A DNA stretch of 64,000 nucleotides. It comes from Coprococcus eutactus (GTDB lineage Bacteria > Bacillota > Clostridia > Lachnospirales > Lachnospiraceae). The DNA lies in contig NZ_CP102278.1 in assembly GCF_025149915.1 (NCBI RefSeq), positions 1,038,001 through 1,102,000 on the forward strand. Direction: 5' to 3'. Shown here piece after piece: positions 26,247-35,533 of the stretch. Position 1 is the stretch's first letter. Each line of letters begins with the position of its first letter. The position numbers and the translations under genes were made by a program. The notes under the pieces are model-generated. The model was not told where the DNA came from. It saw only the letters and a list, made by a program, of their open reading frames with translations, and made no database searches.

Positions 26247-27410
26247 TTGCGTGGTGAACCTGTAGTTTCAGAAGATAGGTTGACTAAGGCACGAAAGCAC
26301 GGGAGGAGATCCTGGGATGGATATGTGGATTTGCCTATGTTGATATGCCTGTCTGCTATTCTGATATTCGGGTTAGCCATGATATACAGCACCAGCAGTT
26401 ACAGAGCGATGGATCTGTACGGTGACGATATATACTTCTTCAAGAGACAGACGGTATACATGCTTACAGCGGTATTGTTGATGTGCGGTGTATCCGGGAT
26501 TGATCATACATTTTTCTTCAGGTATTCTAAACTGATACTCATATCATCATTGCTATTGCAGATACTTGTGCTTGTGATTGGAACGGCAAGCCACGGCTCC
26601 TCCAGATGGATATATATCGGGCCGATAGGATTTCAGCCATCGGAATATGCAAAGCTGGCGATAACGGTGTATACGGCGGCACAGGCGGCAGTAAAAAGCC
26701 GGGATCTGTGCCGGGCCGGATGCCTGATAAAGGTTATGGTGTTTCCGGTAATAACAATAATCCTGATAGGAGTAGAAAATCTCAGTACAGCGATAATATG
26801 CTTCGTAATCATGTTTGCCATATTATTTGTGGCAAGCCCGGGCATAAAGCATTTTGTTGTTATAGGGATATGTGGTATAGTTGGGTGTGTACTGTTTATA
26901 TTATTTGCCGGATACAGGGCTGATCGCGTGAGGATCTGGCTGGATCCGGAACAGTATGCCGACGGATATCAGACTGTCCAATCGCTGTACGCAGTAGGTT
27001 CAGGCGGACTTTTTGGCGTGGGCTATGGCAAGAGCGTGCAGAAGATGGGCTTTATTCCAGAATCACACAATGACATGATCTTTTCAGTTGTGTGTGAGGA
27101 GCTGGGAATGGTGGGAGCAATCGCTCTTATAGTACTTTTTATAGTATTTTTGTACAGACTGGCGCTGATAGCAATGAATGCGGATGACCGGTTCGGAAGT
27201 CTGGTTTCCTGTGGAGTGATGACACATGTGGCCGTCCAGCTTCTGATAAATATGGGTGTTGTCACAAATACGATACCGCCTACGGGAGTTCCTATGCCTT
27301 TTATAAGTTATGGCGGAAGTTCGATCATTTTTATTCTCATAGAGATAGGGATAGTCATGTCTGTCGCGCGGGGAAGAACAGTGGGTACAGATGTCAGAGA
27401 CATTCCATAA
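26247..27410 (+). CDS. FtsW/RodA/SpoVE family peptidoglycan polymerase
   Basis: A 387-residue protein of the SEDS family with about ten membrane segments, polymerising lipid II together with a class B PBP. Motifs include STSSYRAM, GSSRWIYIGPIGFQPSEYAKLA, FIPESHNDMIFSVVCEELG and the closing PTGVPMPFISYGGSS. Gene position between murD and ftsQ indicates FtsW or its sporulation form SpoVE. The start is TTG 26247, eight bases after AAGGAG; an ATG at 26243 opens only four codons. The two PBPs upstream are its likely partners. Confidence 0.94.
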   Translation: MRGEPVVSEDRLTKARKHGRRSWDGYVDLPMLICLSAILIFGLAMIYSTSSYRAMDLYGDDIYFFKRQTVYMLTAVLLMCGVSGIDHTFFFRYSKLILISSLLLQILVLVIGTASHGSSRWIYIGPIGFQPSEYAKLAITVYTAAQAAVKSRDLCRAGCLIKVMVFPVITIILIGVENLSTAIICFVIMFAILFVASPGIKHFVVIGICGIVGCVLFILFAGYRADRVRIWLDPEQYADGYQTVQSLYAVGSGGLFGVGYGKSVQKMGFIPESHNDMIFSVVCEELGMVGAIALIVLFIVFLYRLALIAMNADDRFGSLVSCGVMTHVAVQLLINMGVVTNTIPPTGVPMPFISYGGSSIIFILIEIGIVMSVARGRTVGTDVRDIP

Positions 27411-27461
27411 ACTGATAACTCATAAACTGATAAACGACAGATCCTGAAAAGGAAGATATTG

Positions 27462-29057
27462 ATGAGTGAAGACAATAGAACATACAATAATAGAACCGGT
27501 AAAAATACCGGAAACAACAGAAGATATTCCGGATCCAAAGGCGGGGCGAACAGGCCGGAGACGAGAACATCTGACAGAAATGGCCGCGGTCGTAGCCTGA
27601 ATGATTACAGTGTTGATGTTGCGGCTCAGCGCGGTGTGGTGAGAGATGACAGCGCACTGAGAAGGAACAAAAGACCTGGAGATGTGAAGATGGCACCTGC
27701 AAGAAGATCGTCGCGAAGTGATCTGACCGAGAACAGGCCTGCCCAGAGAGAGCGCTCCGCGGACGAACAGATCAGGAAAAGCAGAAATGTCGATGTGGCG
27801 GATGCGAGGAGACAGAGCGGTAAGGTTGATGTCGAGACTGGAAGGCGCCTTGATGGACGTGTGCGTGTTCCTGTGGACAAGAGACGAGTTCCGCCATCAC
27901 AGCCATCTCAATCTCGGTCATCACAGATGTCGGGCAGAAAAAACAGCAGGATGCAGGAAGGTCGGAGACCGTCGGATGGTGGGCAGAGGCGGAGCAAGAC
28001 TGACAACGGGCAGCGCACAGCTCAGGATAAACGCAGACGTCCCGACGAAGAATCTCGCAGAACCCAGGATAGACACAGACGCTCTGCTGAAGAACAGCGC
28101 AGAGTCCAGAACGGACACAGACGCCCTGCTGAAGAACAGCGCAGAGTCCAGAACGGACACAGACGCCCTGCTGAAGAACAGCGCAGAGTCCAGAACGGAC
28201 ACAGACGCCCTGATGAAGAACGGCGCAGAGTCAGGACTAAAAAGGTTAAGCGCAAGCCGACACCGCAGGAGATCGAGAGAAAACAGAGACTTAAGCAGGA
28301 GAGGCTCGAGAGAAGAAAGCAGAGACGTGAGAGGGCTGCGAAGGTTTTTCTCATCATACTCAGGGTGCTTCTTGTACTGATCGTGATAGCAGCTATATCG
28401 GCAGCCATAATCAACAGCTGCTATAAGCTAAAAAAGATAAATGTCAGCGGAACAGATCACTACACAGACCAGCAGATGGAGGATATAGTTTCCGGAGGAA
28501 AGAAATACAGCAATACGCTGTTGTTCATTCTCAACAACAAGATAAATCCTCCTGGTGATGTGACATTTATAGATAAGATAGATGTTTCATATGTAAACAG
28601 AAACACCGTGTCAATAACAGTTTATGAGAAAGCAATGGCGGGATGTATCGAGCATAATGGCAAGTATGCATACTTCGACGGAGATGGAATTGTTCTTGAG
28701 ATATCAGATAAGAAGCTGGATGATGTTCCGTGTATAGAGGGACTGACAAGCGACAGAGTTGAGCAGGGCAAGAAGCTTTCGGTGGGAGACAATAGTTTCT
28801 TCCAGGAGATACTGACTATGACGCAGCTGATATACAAGAATGAAATACAGATAGATAAGATAACATACGATAACAAGCAGAATCTAATACTTCACAAGGA
28901 CGGAATAAAGATAAGAATAGGCAATTCGGATAACCTGGAGAGCAAGTTTATGAATCTTGAAAATATCCTGTCCACACTGAAGGGCAAGAAGGGTACGCTT
29001 GACATGTCGAATTACAGTGCATCCGATGGTAATGTTATATTTAAAGAAAATAAATAA
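27462..29057 (+). CDS. ftsQ: FtsQ/DivIB divisome protein with very long repetitive cytoplasmic domain
   Basis: A 531-residue protein of which only the C-terminal ~235 residues are the normal FtsQ/DivIB part. The membrane segment is at about 295-320 and the POTRA domain starts KINVSGTDHYTDQQM. The beta domain runs to the end. The first ~294 residues are cytoplasmic, strongly basic (Arg, Gln, Ser) and contain 14-residue tandem repeats such as AEEQRRVQNGHRRP (about 193-258). Usual DivIB cytoplasmic tails are 20-60 residues. ATG 27462 follows AAAAGGAAGATATTG. The position before ftsZ agrees with the call; ftsA is missing between them. Confidence 0.9.
   Translation: MSEDNRTYNNRTGKNTGNNRRYSGSKGGANRPETRTSDRNGRGRSLNDYSVDVAAQRGVVRDDSALRRNKRPGDVKMAPARRSSRSDLTENRPAQRERSADEQIRKSRNVDVADARRQSGKVDVETGRRLDGRVRVPVDKRRVPPSQPSQSRSSQMSGRKNSRMQEGRRPSDGGQRRSKTDNGQRTAQDKRRRPDEESRRTQDRHRRSAEEQRRVQNGHRRPAEEQRRVQNGHRRPAEEQRRVQNGHRRPDEERRRVRTKKVKRKPTPQEIERKQRLKQERLERRKQRRERAAKVFLIILRVLLVLIVIAAISAAIINSCYKLKKINVSGTDHYTDQQMEDIVSGGKKYSNTLLFILNNKINPPGDVTFIDKIDVSYVNRNTVSITVYEKAMAGCIEHNGKYAYFDGDGIVLEISDKKLDDVPCIEGLTSDRVEQGKKLSVGDNSFFQEILTMTQLIYKNEIQIDKITYDNKQNLILHKDGIKIRIGNSDNLESKFMNLENILSTLKGKKGTLDMSNYSASDGNVIFKENK
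28039..28232 (+). repeat. 42-bp in-frame tandem repeat inside ftsQ
   Basis: Three near-identical 42-bp units (28081-28122, 28123-28164, 28165-28206) are flanked by a diverged copy before (28039-28080) and a partial one after. Each unit encodes 14 residues ending NGHRRP. The near-identity of the middle units points to recent copy-number change. Confidence 0.92.
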
Positions 29058-29064
29058 AAAAATC

Positions 29065-29093
29065 TTGCGTATTGATATAAAAAATCGTATTAT
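29065..29093 (+). promoter_or_regulatory. Candidate ftsZ promoter
   Basis: TTGCGT at 29065-29070 and TATTAT at 29088-29093 with a 17-nt spacer, 8 nt after the ftsQ stop. It would give ftsZ its own ~110-nt leader. Confidence 0.6.
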
Positions 29094-29204
29094 ATAGGTA
29101 CTAATGCGATAAAGCGGACTAGTTATGCCCGTATATTGTGATCTATCAGATAAACAGAGATAACAGATATAATAATAGAGAATAATATTAAGGAGGATGC
29201 AACC

Positions 29205-30509
29205 GTGCTTGAAATAAAATCAAATGACGAGAGAACACCAGCAAGGATTCTTGTTATCGGTGTCGGCGGTGCAGGTAATAATGCTGTAAACAGAATGATT
29301 GATGAGAATGTTGAAGGAGTGGAGCTTATTGCTATCAACACAGATAAGCAGGCTCTTTCACTTAGCAGAGCAACAACAAAGATCCAGATAGGTGAGAAGC
29401 TTACAAAGGGTCTTGGTGCCGGAGCAAAGCCTGAGATTGGTGCCAGTGCAGTGGAGGAGAATAGAGAAGAAATCGTTGATATCATCAAGGATGCCAACAT
29501 GGTGTTTGTCACATGTGGTATGGGTGGTGGAACCGGTACAGGTGCCGCTCCTGTTGTAGCAGAGATGGCAAGAAATCTCGGAATCCTTACTGTTGGTGTA
29601 GTTACAAAGCCATTTGGTTTTGAGGGCAAGCCACGTATGAGAAATGCCCAGGAGGGAATTGCAAGACTTAAGGAGAACGTTGATACACTTATCGTTATCC
29701 CTAATGACAAGCTCCTCCAGATATGTGATAAGAGAACAAGTATTCCTGATGCACTCAAGAAGGCAGATCAGGTTCTTCAGCAGGGTGTTCAGGGTGTAAC
29801 AGACCTGATCAACAAGCCAGGTCTTATCAACCTCGACTTTGCAGATATCCAGACAGTTATGAGAGATAAAGGTATTGCCCATATCGGTATCGGATCAGCA
29901 AGCGGTGAGAACAAGGCTGTTGATGCCATCAAGGAGGCTATGGATTCACCACTTCTTGAGACAACAGTATCAGGTGCTACAGATATTATCGTTAACTTCT
30001 CTGGTAATATCGGAATCGTTGAGGCATATGATGCAGTTACATACCTCACAGAGCAGGCCGGAGACGGTGTCAACATCATATTTGGTACAGTTGACAATGA
30101 CAACATGGGTGAGGATATAAGCATCACTATTATAGCAACAGGTCTTGAGAGATCAGGAGAAAGTGATGTTACATCAAGATATGCTGGAACAGCATCTCCG
30201 ATGGGAACTATGACAACAACTCCAAAGCCGGCTGTTGCAACAACTCCTGTATCAGAGCCTAGAACAGCAACATATGCAGGTCAGAGCATAGGTACGCACA
30301 GTACAGCATCACAGTCAGTTGCTGCAAGCAGACCTTCATTTATGAATAACAGTTCAGCTGCAACAGAGCCGGCAACAAAGCCTGCATACACCGCAGCTAC
30401 AACATCACAGCAGAGCAGTCCGGTCACATCCACACCAGTTGAGCCGGTTCATGTTCCAAGACCAAAGACAGAGAGCATAAAGATACCTGATTTCCTCAAG
30501 AAGAGATAA
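29205..30509 (+). CDS. ftsZ: Cell division protein FtsZ
   Basis: A 434-residue tubulin-like GTPase that forms the Z ring. GTP-binding signature [17 protein letters not shown] follows the N-terminal [13 protein letters not shown]; the T7 loop region [13 protein letters not shown] is intact. After the core (to about 320) comes a ~100-residue Thr/Ser/Ala/Pro linker and the conserved C-terminal peptide [10 protein letters not shown] that binds membrane tethers. The start is GTG 29205 behind AAGGAGGATGCAACC. ftsA is not adjacent, so the tether may be SepF or an FtsA elsewhere. Confidence 0.98.
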   Translation: MLEIKSNDERTPARILVIGVGGAGNNAVNRMIDENVEGVELIAINTDKQALSLSRATTKIQIGEKLTKGLGAGAKPEIGASAVEENREEIVDIIKDANMVFVTCGMGGGTGTGAAPVVAEMARNLGILTVGVVTKPFGFEGKPRMRNAQEGIARLKENVDTLIVIPNDKLLQICDKRTSIPDALKKADQVLQQGVQGVTDLINKPGLINLDFADIQTVMRDKGIAHIGIGSASGENKAVDAIKEAMDSPLLETTVSGATDIIVNFSGNIGIVEAYDAVTYLTEQAGDGVNIIFGTVDNDNMGEDISITIIATGLERSGESDVTSRYAGTASPMGTMTTTPKPAVATTPVSEPRTATYAGQSIGTHSTASQSVAASRPSFMNNSSAATEPATKPAYTAATTSQQSSPVTSTPVEPVHVPRPKTESIKIPDFLKKR

Positions 30510-30536
30510 TTAGATAATTAAGTAAATGTCAGAATC

Positions 30537-30571
30537 AAAACGGATAATTTCGTGAGAAATTATCCGTTTTG
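30537..30571 (+). terminator. Intrinsic terminator after ftsZ
   Basis: Perfect 15-bp stem AAAACGGATAATTTC / GAAATTATCCGTTTT with a GTGA loop; it closes the dcw cluster. Confidence 0.93.
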
Positions 30572-30603
30572 TCACATAATAAGCGGATAGGAGATGAATA
30601 TAT

Positions 30604-32118
30604 ATGTTTTATCTTCCGGATAGAGATGAGATGCAGGAGATAGACAGACGCACCATCAAGGAGCGGGGAATCCCGGGAATACTTCTGATGGAGAGAGCGG
30701 CTATATCGATTTTGGAGGAGATAAATGCAAGAAAGGATACAGTACTTCCAGCACGTGTCAAATGTCTTATCGTTGTGGAGGGAGGAAATAACGGCGGGGA
30801 CGGACTGGCTCTTGCAAGACTTCTGGCACAGCAGGGAGATCAGGTCGAGGTGTGTTATATAAGCGGACTGTCAAAGGTGAGTGATAGCTTTGCATACCAG
30901 CTGGATATAGTGCGGAATCTCGGTATCCAGGTCACAGATGAGATCTCACAGAAGGAGTATGACATTATAGTCGATGGAATCTTTGGAGTCGGTTTGAAAC
31001 GTGATGTGGCAGGAATATGGAAGAATGTCATAGAGCAGATGAACAACATGCCGGGATACAAGATCGCTGTGGATCTGCCATCGGGAGTGGATGCCACCAC
31101 CGGTCAGGTGCTTGGGACTTCCTTCAGGGCTGATCTGACAGTGACATTTGGTCTTAACAAGAGAGGACTTGTGTTGCACCCGGGATGCGATATGGCTGGG
31201 CAGGTAGTTGTAAGAGAGATTGGATTTTCGGATAGAGAGGTTCAGGACATAGCACCTGAGGCTTATGGCTATGATCTGTCAGATCTTGCGCGTCTTCCAA
31301 AACGCAGCGACAACTCCAACAAAGGAACATATGGCAGGGCTGCGGTCATCGCTGGAAGTGCTGATATGTCCGGAGCTGCAGTATTTGCTGCAGAGGCTGC
31401 ATACAGGACAGGAACAGGGCTTGTCAAGGTTTATACACACAGTTTAAACCGTACGGTGATTGGAAATAGGATACCGGAGGCTGTTCTTATGACATACAGT
31501 GACGAAGTTGAGGCTCTTAAGTGTGCAGAGGATGCAGTTTCGTGGGCGGATGTCATTCTTGTGGGACCTGGACTTGGCAGGTCAGGGGAAGCTGAAGAAC
31601 TTCTCCGCTATGTGATATGTGAGGCAGAGCAACCCCTTGTTCTGGATGCAGATGCGCTGAACATCATATCTCAGGATTTGGAACTTCTGAAAAAGCACAG
31701 GGGTGAGGTCACAGTTACTCCGCATCTCGGGGAGATGTCAAGACTCACAGATATAGCTATACCGGATATCAAAAAGAATATATTAAGGGTGTGCAAAGAC
31801 TTTGCTATGGAGTATAATGTTATAGATGTGCTCAAGGACTCCAGGACATGTGTCAGCAGAGGTGGTGACATTTACATCAACACCTCGGGAAACAATGGCA
31901 TGTCCACAGCCGGTGCAGGTGATGTGCTTGCAGGGGTGATCACGGGACTTATAGCCACGGGTAGTTCACCGTATGAAGCGGCTAAGCTTGGTGTGTATAT
32001 CCACGGGCTGGCAGGTGATCTTGCAGCTGAGCGCATGGGAAAAAATGGGATGATAGCCAGAGATATAGTTGAATCCATACCTATGGTGATAAAAGGAGTG
32101 GAAAATGAGAAATTATAA
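30604..32118 (+). CDS. nnr: Bifunctional NAD(P)H-hydrate repair enzyme (epimerase and ADP-dependent dehydratase)
   Basis: A 504-residue fusion of the YjeF N-terminal epimerase (about 1-215; NNGGDGLALARLLAQQG and VDLPSGVDATTGQVLG) and the ribokinase-like dehydratase (about 225-500; KGTYGRAAVIAGSADMSGAA, LVLDADALN and NGMSTAGAGDVLAGVITG). Together they restore hydrated NADH and NADPH. Key glycine and aspartate motifs are present in both halves. ATG 30604 follows GATAGGAGATGAATATAT. The 3' end overlaps alr by 14 nt, so the two are co-translated. Confidence 0.95.
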   Translation: MFYLPDRDEMQEIDRRTIKERGIPGILLMERAAISILEEINARKDTVLPARVKCLIVVEGGNNGGDGLALARLLAQQGDQVEVCYISGLSKVSDSFAYQLDIVRNLGIQVTDEISQKEYDIIVDGIFGVGLKRDVAGIWKNVIEQMNNMPGYKIAVDLPSGVDATTGQVLGTSFRADLTVTFGLNKRGLVLHPGCDMAGQVVVREIGFSDREVQDIAPEAYGYDLSDLARLPKRSDNSNKGTYGRAAVIAGSADMSGAAVFAAEAAYRTGTGLVKVYTHSLNRTVIGNRIPEAVLMTYSDEVEALKCAEDAVSWADVILVGPGLGRSGEAEELLRYVICEAEQPLVLDADALNIISQDLELLKKHRGEVTVTPHLGEMSRLTDIAIPDIKKNILRVCKDFAMEYNVIDVLKDSRTCVSRGGDIYINTSGNNGMSTAGAGDVLAGVITGLIATGSSPYEAAKLGVYIHGLAGDLAAERMGKNGMIARDIVESIPMVIKGVENEKL

Positions 32119-33268
32119 CAGGGTACAGGCAGTGATAAATCTTGATAATATAAGACATAATGTGGCGGCTATGAAGTCTCTAGTGGATAAGGATAAGAAG
32201 ATGCTGGCGGTTATTAAAGCAGATGCATATGGTCACGGAGCAGTGGAGGTGGCACATGCACTCAATGATATGGTAGATTTCTTTGCGGTTGCTTTCATTG
32301 ATGAGGCAATTGAACTCAGGAATGCAGGTTTTAAAAAACCGATATTGATACTGGGGTATACTGATCCTGAGGACTATAAGCTTCTGATAGATTTTGATGT
32401 ACGTCCGGCGATATACGATGTAGATGATGCACGAAAACTGTCGGAGACAGCCGTTGGTAAAGGTGCAAAGGCTAAGATTCATATAAAGGTTGATACGGGC
32501 ATGGGAAGAATAGGATTTTCATGTGATGATGCCGGGGTAAAACATATAGAAGAGATAAGCAGGATGCCAGGGATAGAGATAGAGGGAATGTTTACCCATT
32601 ATGCCAAGGCTGATGAGCTTGACAAGACAGCGGCAAAAGGACAGCTGGACAAATTCAGATGGATCAACAGACAGCTTGAGGATAAGCACATATATATTCC
32701 TGTCAGACATATATCGAATAGCGCAGGTATCATGGAGATGGATAATTCTGACTTTGATATGGTGAGATCTGGAATCGTAACATATGGACTTTATCCATCA
32801 GAAGAAGTGGACAAGAGTATAGTGGATCTGAGACCAGCCATGAGCCTTACATCAAAGGTAATATTTGTGAAGGACGTAAAGGCTGGAACCGGAATAGGAT
32901 ATGGATGGTCATACATAGCAGACCATGATATCAGGGTTGCCACAGTGTCAGCCGGATATGCAGATGGATATCCGAGAGCGCAGTCCAACATAGGTCGAGT
33001 CATAATACATGGACAATATGCGCCGATCATAGGCAGAGTGTGTATGGATCAGTTCATGGTCGATGTGAGTCATATAGATGATGTAAAAGTCAGAGATGAT
33101 GTCATACTGATTGGCAGAGCTGGAGACAAGGTTATCACAGTTGAAGAGGTTGCAGAGCCAGCGAACAGCTTTAATTATGAGCTTGTATGTAATATATCAA
33201 GACGAGTTCCGAGAGAGTACATAAGAGATGGCAAAGTTCTTGGACAGGTGAATTATCTGTTGGATTGA
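32105..33268 (+). CDS. alr: Alanine racemase
   Basis: A 387-residue PLP enzyme converting L-alanine to D-alanine for the wall. The PLP lysine lies in VIKADAYGHGAVEVA near residue 37. The second catalytic residue, tyrosine, is in the SAGYADGYPRA block. Two-domain length is standard. ATG 32105 is preceded by AAAGGAGTGGAAA inside the end of the repair-enzyme gene. The next gene is a MazF toxin, as in Bacillus (alr-ndoAI-ndoA), except that the antitoxin gene is absent. Confidence 0.97.
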   Translation: MRNYNRVQAVINLDNIRHNVAAMKSLVDKDKKMLAVIKADAYGHGAVEVAHALNDMVDFFAVAFIDEAIELRNAGFKKPILILGYTDPEDYKLLIDFDVRPAIYDVDDARKLSETAVGKGAKAKIHIKVDTGMGRIGFSCDDAGVKHIEEISRMPGIEIEGMFTHYAKADELDKTAAKGQLDKFRWINRQLEDKHIYIPVRHISNSAGIMEMDNSDFDMVRSGIVTYGLYPSEEVDKSIVDLRPAMSLTSKVIFVKDVKAGTGIGYGWSYIADHDIRVATVSAGYADGYPRAQSNIGRVIIHGQYAPIIGRVCMDQFMVDVSHIDDVKVRDDVILIGRAGDKVITVEEVAEPANSFNYELVCNISRRVPREYIRDGKVLGQVNYLLD

Positions 33269-33364
33269 TGAATAACCAATAATGACACTGGAAATACTTT
33301 TTTTAGAGTGGAATACATAATATGTATAAAGCCACATTTATAAAGTATTTATGGGGTGATAAAT

Positions 33365-33709
33365 TTGGTTATAAGAAGAGGGGACATATATTATGCAGAT
33401 CTAAGACCTGTTGTGGGTTCAGAGCAGGGCGGAATCAGACCTGTGATCGTGGTCCAGAACGAGGCAGGCAATAAGCACAGTTCAACTGTCATAATAGCAG
33501 CGATAACGAGTAAGATGAAGAGACCAAAGCTGCCGACGCATATCATGCTGGATTCTGCGAGATGCGACATTGCAAAGGATTCCGTTATACTGCTTGAGCA
33601 GCTCAGGACCATAGATAAACAGAGGCTTAAGGAAAAGGTATGTCATGTGGATTCAGATGTACTGAAAAAGGTAGATGAGGCGCTGAAGATCAGCCTGGAG
33701 CTGGTATGA
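33365..33709 (+). CDS. MazF/NdoA-type mRNA interferase toxin without adjacent antitoxin
   Basis: A 114-residue PemK/MazF endoribonuclease very like Bacillus NdoA: RRGDIYYADLRPVVGSEQGG at the start, then RPVIVVQNEAGN, a central LPTH and the closing DSVILLEQLRTIDKQRL. The start is TTG 33365, six bases after GGGGTG; the GTG at 33356 overlaps that site. The residues of the NdoA active site (R, T and S/T positions in QGGIRPV and VIIAAITS) appear intact. The 96-nt gap after alr is too short for an antitoxin gene and shows none, so control must come from elsewhere. Confidence 0.93.
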   Translation: MVIRRGDIYYADLRPVVGSEQGGIRPVIVVQNEAGNKHSSTVIIAAITSKMKRPKLPTHIMLDSARCDIAKDSVILLEQLRTIDKQRLKEKVCHVDSDVLKKVDEALKISLELV

Positions 33710-33750
33710 TATACGAATCAATAAATATATGAGGTGATAAAAGCTAAAGT

Positions 33751-34551
33751 ATGAAGATTTTTAACAAGAAGTCGGATGAGGAGAAGGTAGAGGAAGAGAT
33801 CATATCGATGGTGAACGAGGGAAATGAGCAGGGATTTATAGAGGATTCCGAAGCTCAGTTCATCACGAACATATTTGAGTTTACTGATAAGGAGAGCAGG
33901 GATGTCATGACGGCAAGACTTAACGTCATGGCGATCGATAAGAATGCAGAGCTGGATGAAGTCATGGAGATAATGCTTGAGAACAACTATTCCAGATACC
34001 CGGTTATAGACGGTGATCTTGACAATGTTGTCGGTATAATATATTTCAAGGATTTCGTCAAGGAATATTTAAAGGACAAAAAGAAGAAGCTTGCTGATAT
34101 TATGGTTGAGGCGACATTTGTGCATCCTACATATAATATCGCGAAACTGTTCCGAAGGATGCAGACGGCAAAGATACATATGGTTATAGTTGTTGATGAG
34201 TACGGCCAGACTGAGGGTATAGTGACCATGGAAGATATACTGGAAGAAATAGTGGGAAACATACTCGATGAATACGATGATGCCAGCGATGATATCAAGA
34301 AAAGAGGGGATGTGTACATAGTCAGCGGAAAGGCTGAACTGGATGAGGTCAGTGATGTGCTGGGTATAGAATTCCCTGATGAAGATTTCCAGACGATGAA
34401 CGGTTTTTTGCTCTATGAGCTGGGAAGACTGCCGTACGCGGATGAGGAGATAGAGATAGTATATCAGAATTATAAATTTACTTCGCTGTCTGTAAGTAAC
34501 AACATGATAGGGGAAGTAAAGATCACAAAGGTTGAAAAAACACAGCAATAG
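33751..34551 (+). CDS. CorC/HlyC-type CBS-domain protein lacking the membrane domain
   Basis: A 266-residue soluble protein with a pair of CBS domains (about 50-175) followed by a CorC_HlyC/transporter-associated domain (about 190-262). Motifs DVMTARLNVMAID, NNYSRYPVIDGDLDNVVGII and VVDEYGQTEGIVTMEDILEEIVG are standard. The DUF21 membrane part of the larger CNNM/CorC-type magnesium transporters is missing, as in the short CorC form. Its role in ion homeostasis is presumed from the family. ATG 33751 has a distant GAGGTGA site. Confidence 0.9.
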   Translation: MKIFNKKSDEEKVEEEIISMVNEGNEQGFIEDSEAQFITNIFEFTDKESRDVMTARLNVMAIDKNAELDEVMEIMLENNYSRYPVIDGDLDNVVGIIYFKDFVKEYLKDKKKKLADIMVEATFVHPTYNIAKLFRRMQTAKIHMVIVVDEYGQTEGIVTMEDILEEIVGNILDEYDDASDDIKKRGDVYIVSGKAELDEVSDVLGIEFPDEDFQTMNGFLLYELGRLPYADEEIEIVYQNYKFTSLSVSNNMIGEVKITKVEKTQQ

Positions 34552-34597
34552 TGTTAATATACGAAATTAGTAATCAAGAAAAAGAGGAGAATTAACG

Positions 34598-35344
34598 ATG
34601 TCAGGACATTCAAAATTTGCAAACATCAAGCACAAGAAGGAAAAAAATGATGCAGCAAAGGGAAAGATCTTCACAATCATAGGTAAGGAGATCGTGGTTG
34701 CTGTTAAGGAAGGCGGAGCAAATCCTGAGAATAACAGCAAGCTTCGTGATGTAATTGCCAAAGCAAAGGCAAACAACATGCCTAATGATACTATCAAGCG
34801 TGGTATCGAGAGAGCAGCAGGAGATGCCAACTCAGTAAATTACGTAGTGAATACATATGAAGGCTACGGTCCAAGTGGTACCGCCATCATAGTAGACACT
34901 CTTACAGACAATAAGAACAGAACAGCAGCAAATGTGCGTAACTGCTTCACAAAGGGCGGCGGAAACGTAGGAACAACAGGCTGTGTATCATATATGTTTG
35001 ACCATAAGGGTCAGATCATCATTGCAAAGGAAGACTGTGACATGGATGCAGATGACCTTATGATGATGGCACTTGACGCAGGTGCAGAGGATTTTTCAGA
35101 CGAGGACGACAGCTACGAGATCATCACAGCACCTGAGGATTTCTCACAGGTAAGAGAGAGCCTTGAGAAAGAGGGTATCAAGATGGCTGAGGCCGAGCTT
35201 ACAATGATACCTCAGAATTACGTTGATATAACAGATCCTGAAGTTGTAAAGAAATTCACAAGAATTATTGATATGCTTGAGGAGGATGATGACGTACAGG
35301 CTGTATATCACAACGCAAATCTTCCAGATGAGGATGAGGAGTAA
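34598..35344 (+). CDS. YebC/PmpR family regulator (TACO1-like)
   Basis: A 248-residue protein starting [20 protein letters not shown], the hallmark of YebC. It also contains [17 protein letters not shown] and [14 protein letters not shown]. Family members bind DNA as regulators in some bacteria, and recent work links them to translation of polyproline stretches. Length and motifs are normal. ATG 34598 follows AAAGAGGAGAATTAACG. It is transcribed alone or with the CBS gene and ends at a hairpin at 35422. Confidence 0.96.
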   Translation: MSGHSKFANIKHKKEKNDAAKGKIFTIIGKEIVVAVKEGGANPENNSKLRDVIAKAKANNMPNDTIKRGIERAAGDANSVNYVVNTYEGYGPSGTAIIVDTLTDNKNRTAANVRNCFTKGGGNVGTTGCVSYMFDHKGQIIIAKEDCDMDADDLMMMALDAGAEDFSDEDDSYEIITAPEDFSQVRESLEKEGIKMAEAELTMIPQNYVDITDPEVVKKFTRIIDMLEEDDDVQAVYHNANLPDEDEE

Positions 35345-35421
35345 TATCAGACAACAATATTGAATGGCAGTTGGTTAAGTGACAATAGTCGTTATGTGAC
35401 AATGGCCATTGAACCAGAATT

Positions 35422-35459
35422 TAGAACTTCCACATTATGCATAATATGTGGAAGTTCTA
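35422..35459 (+). terminator. Stem-loop after yebC, probable terminator
   Basis: TAGAACTTCCACAT pairs with ATGTGGAAGTTCTA around a short AT loop, followed by TTTGAG. The T run is short. A separate 12-bp palindrome CAATGGCCATTG lies upstream at 35400-35411. Confidence 0.6.
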
Positions 35460-35533
35460 TTTGAGTACAGATATATGACCGAGTATAAGTATCAGACTGC
35501 TATTTGCGGAAAAAGGTATTGATAGGAGAAGAG

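Noticed and set aside
27787..28380. 197-codon frame inside ftsQ in another phase
   Set aside because: It is a shadow of the Arg-rich repeats; the ftsQ frame carries the recognisable membrane segment and POTRA domain.
33269..33364. Antitoxin gene between alr and mazF
   Set aside because: The gap is 96 nt, has no frame with a ribosome site and no RHH-like sequence.
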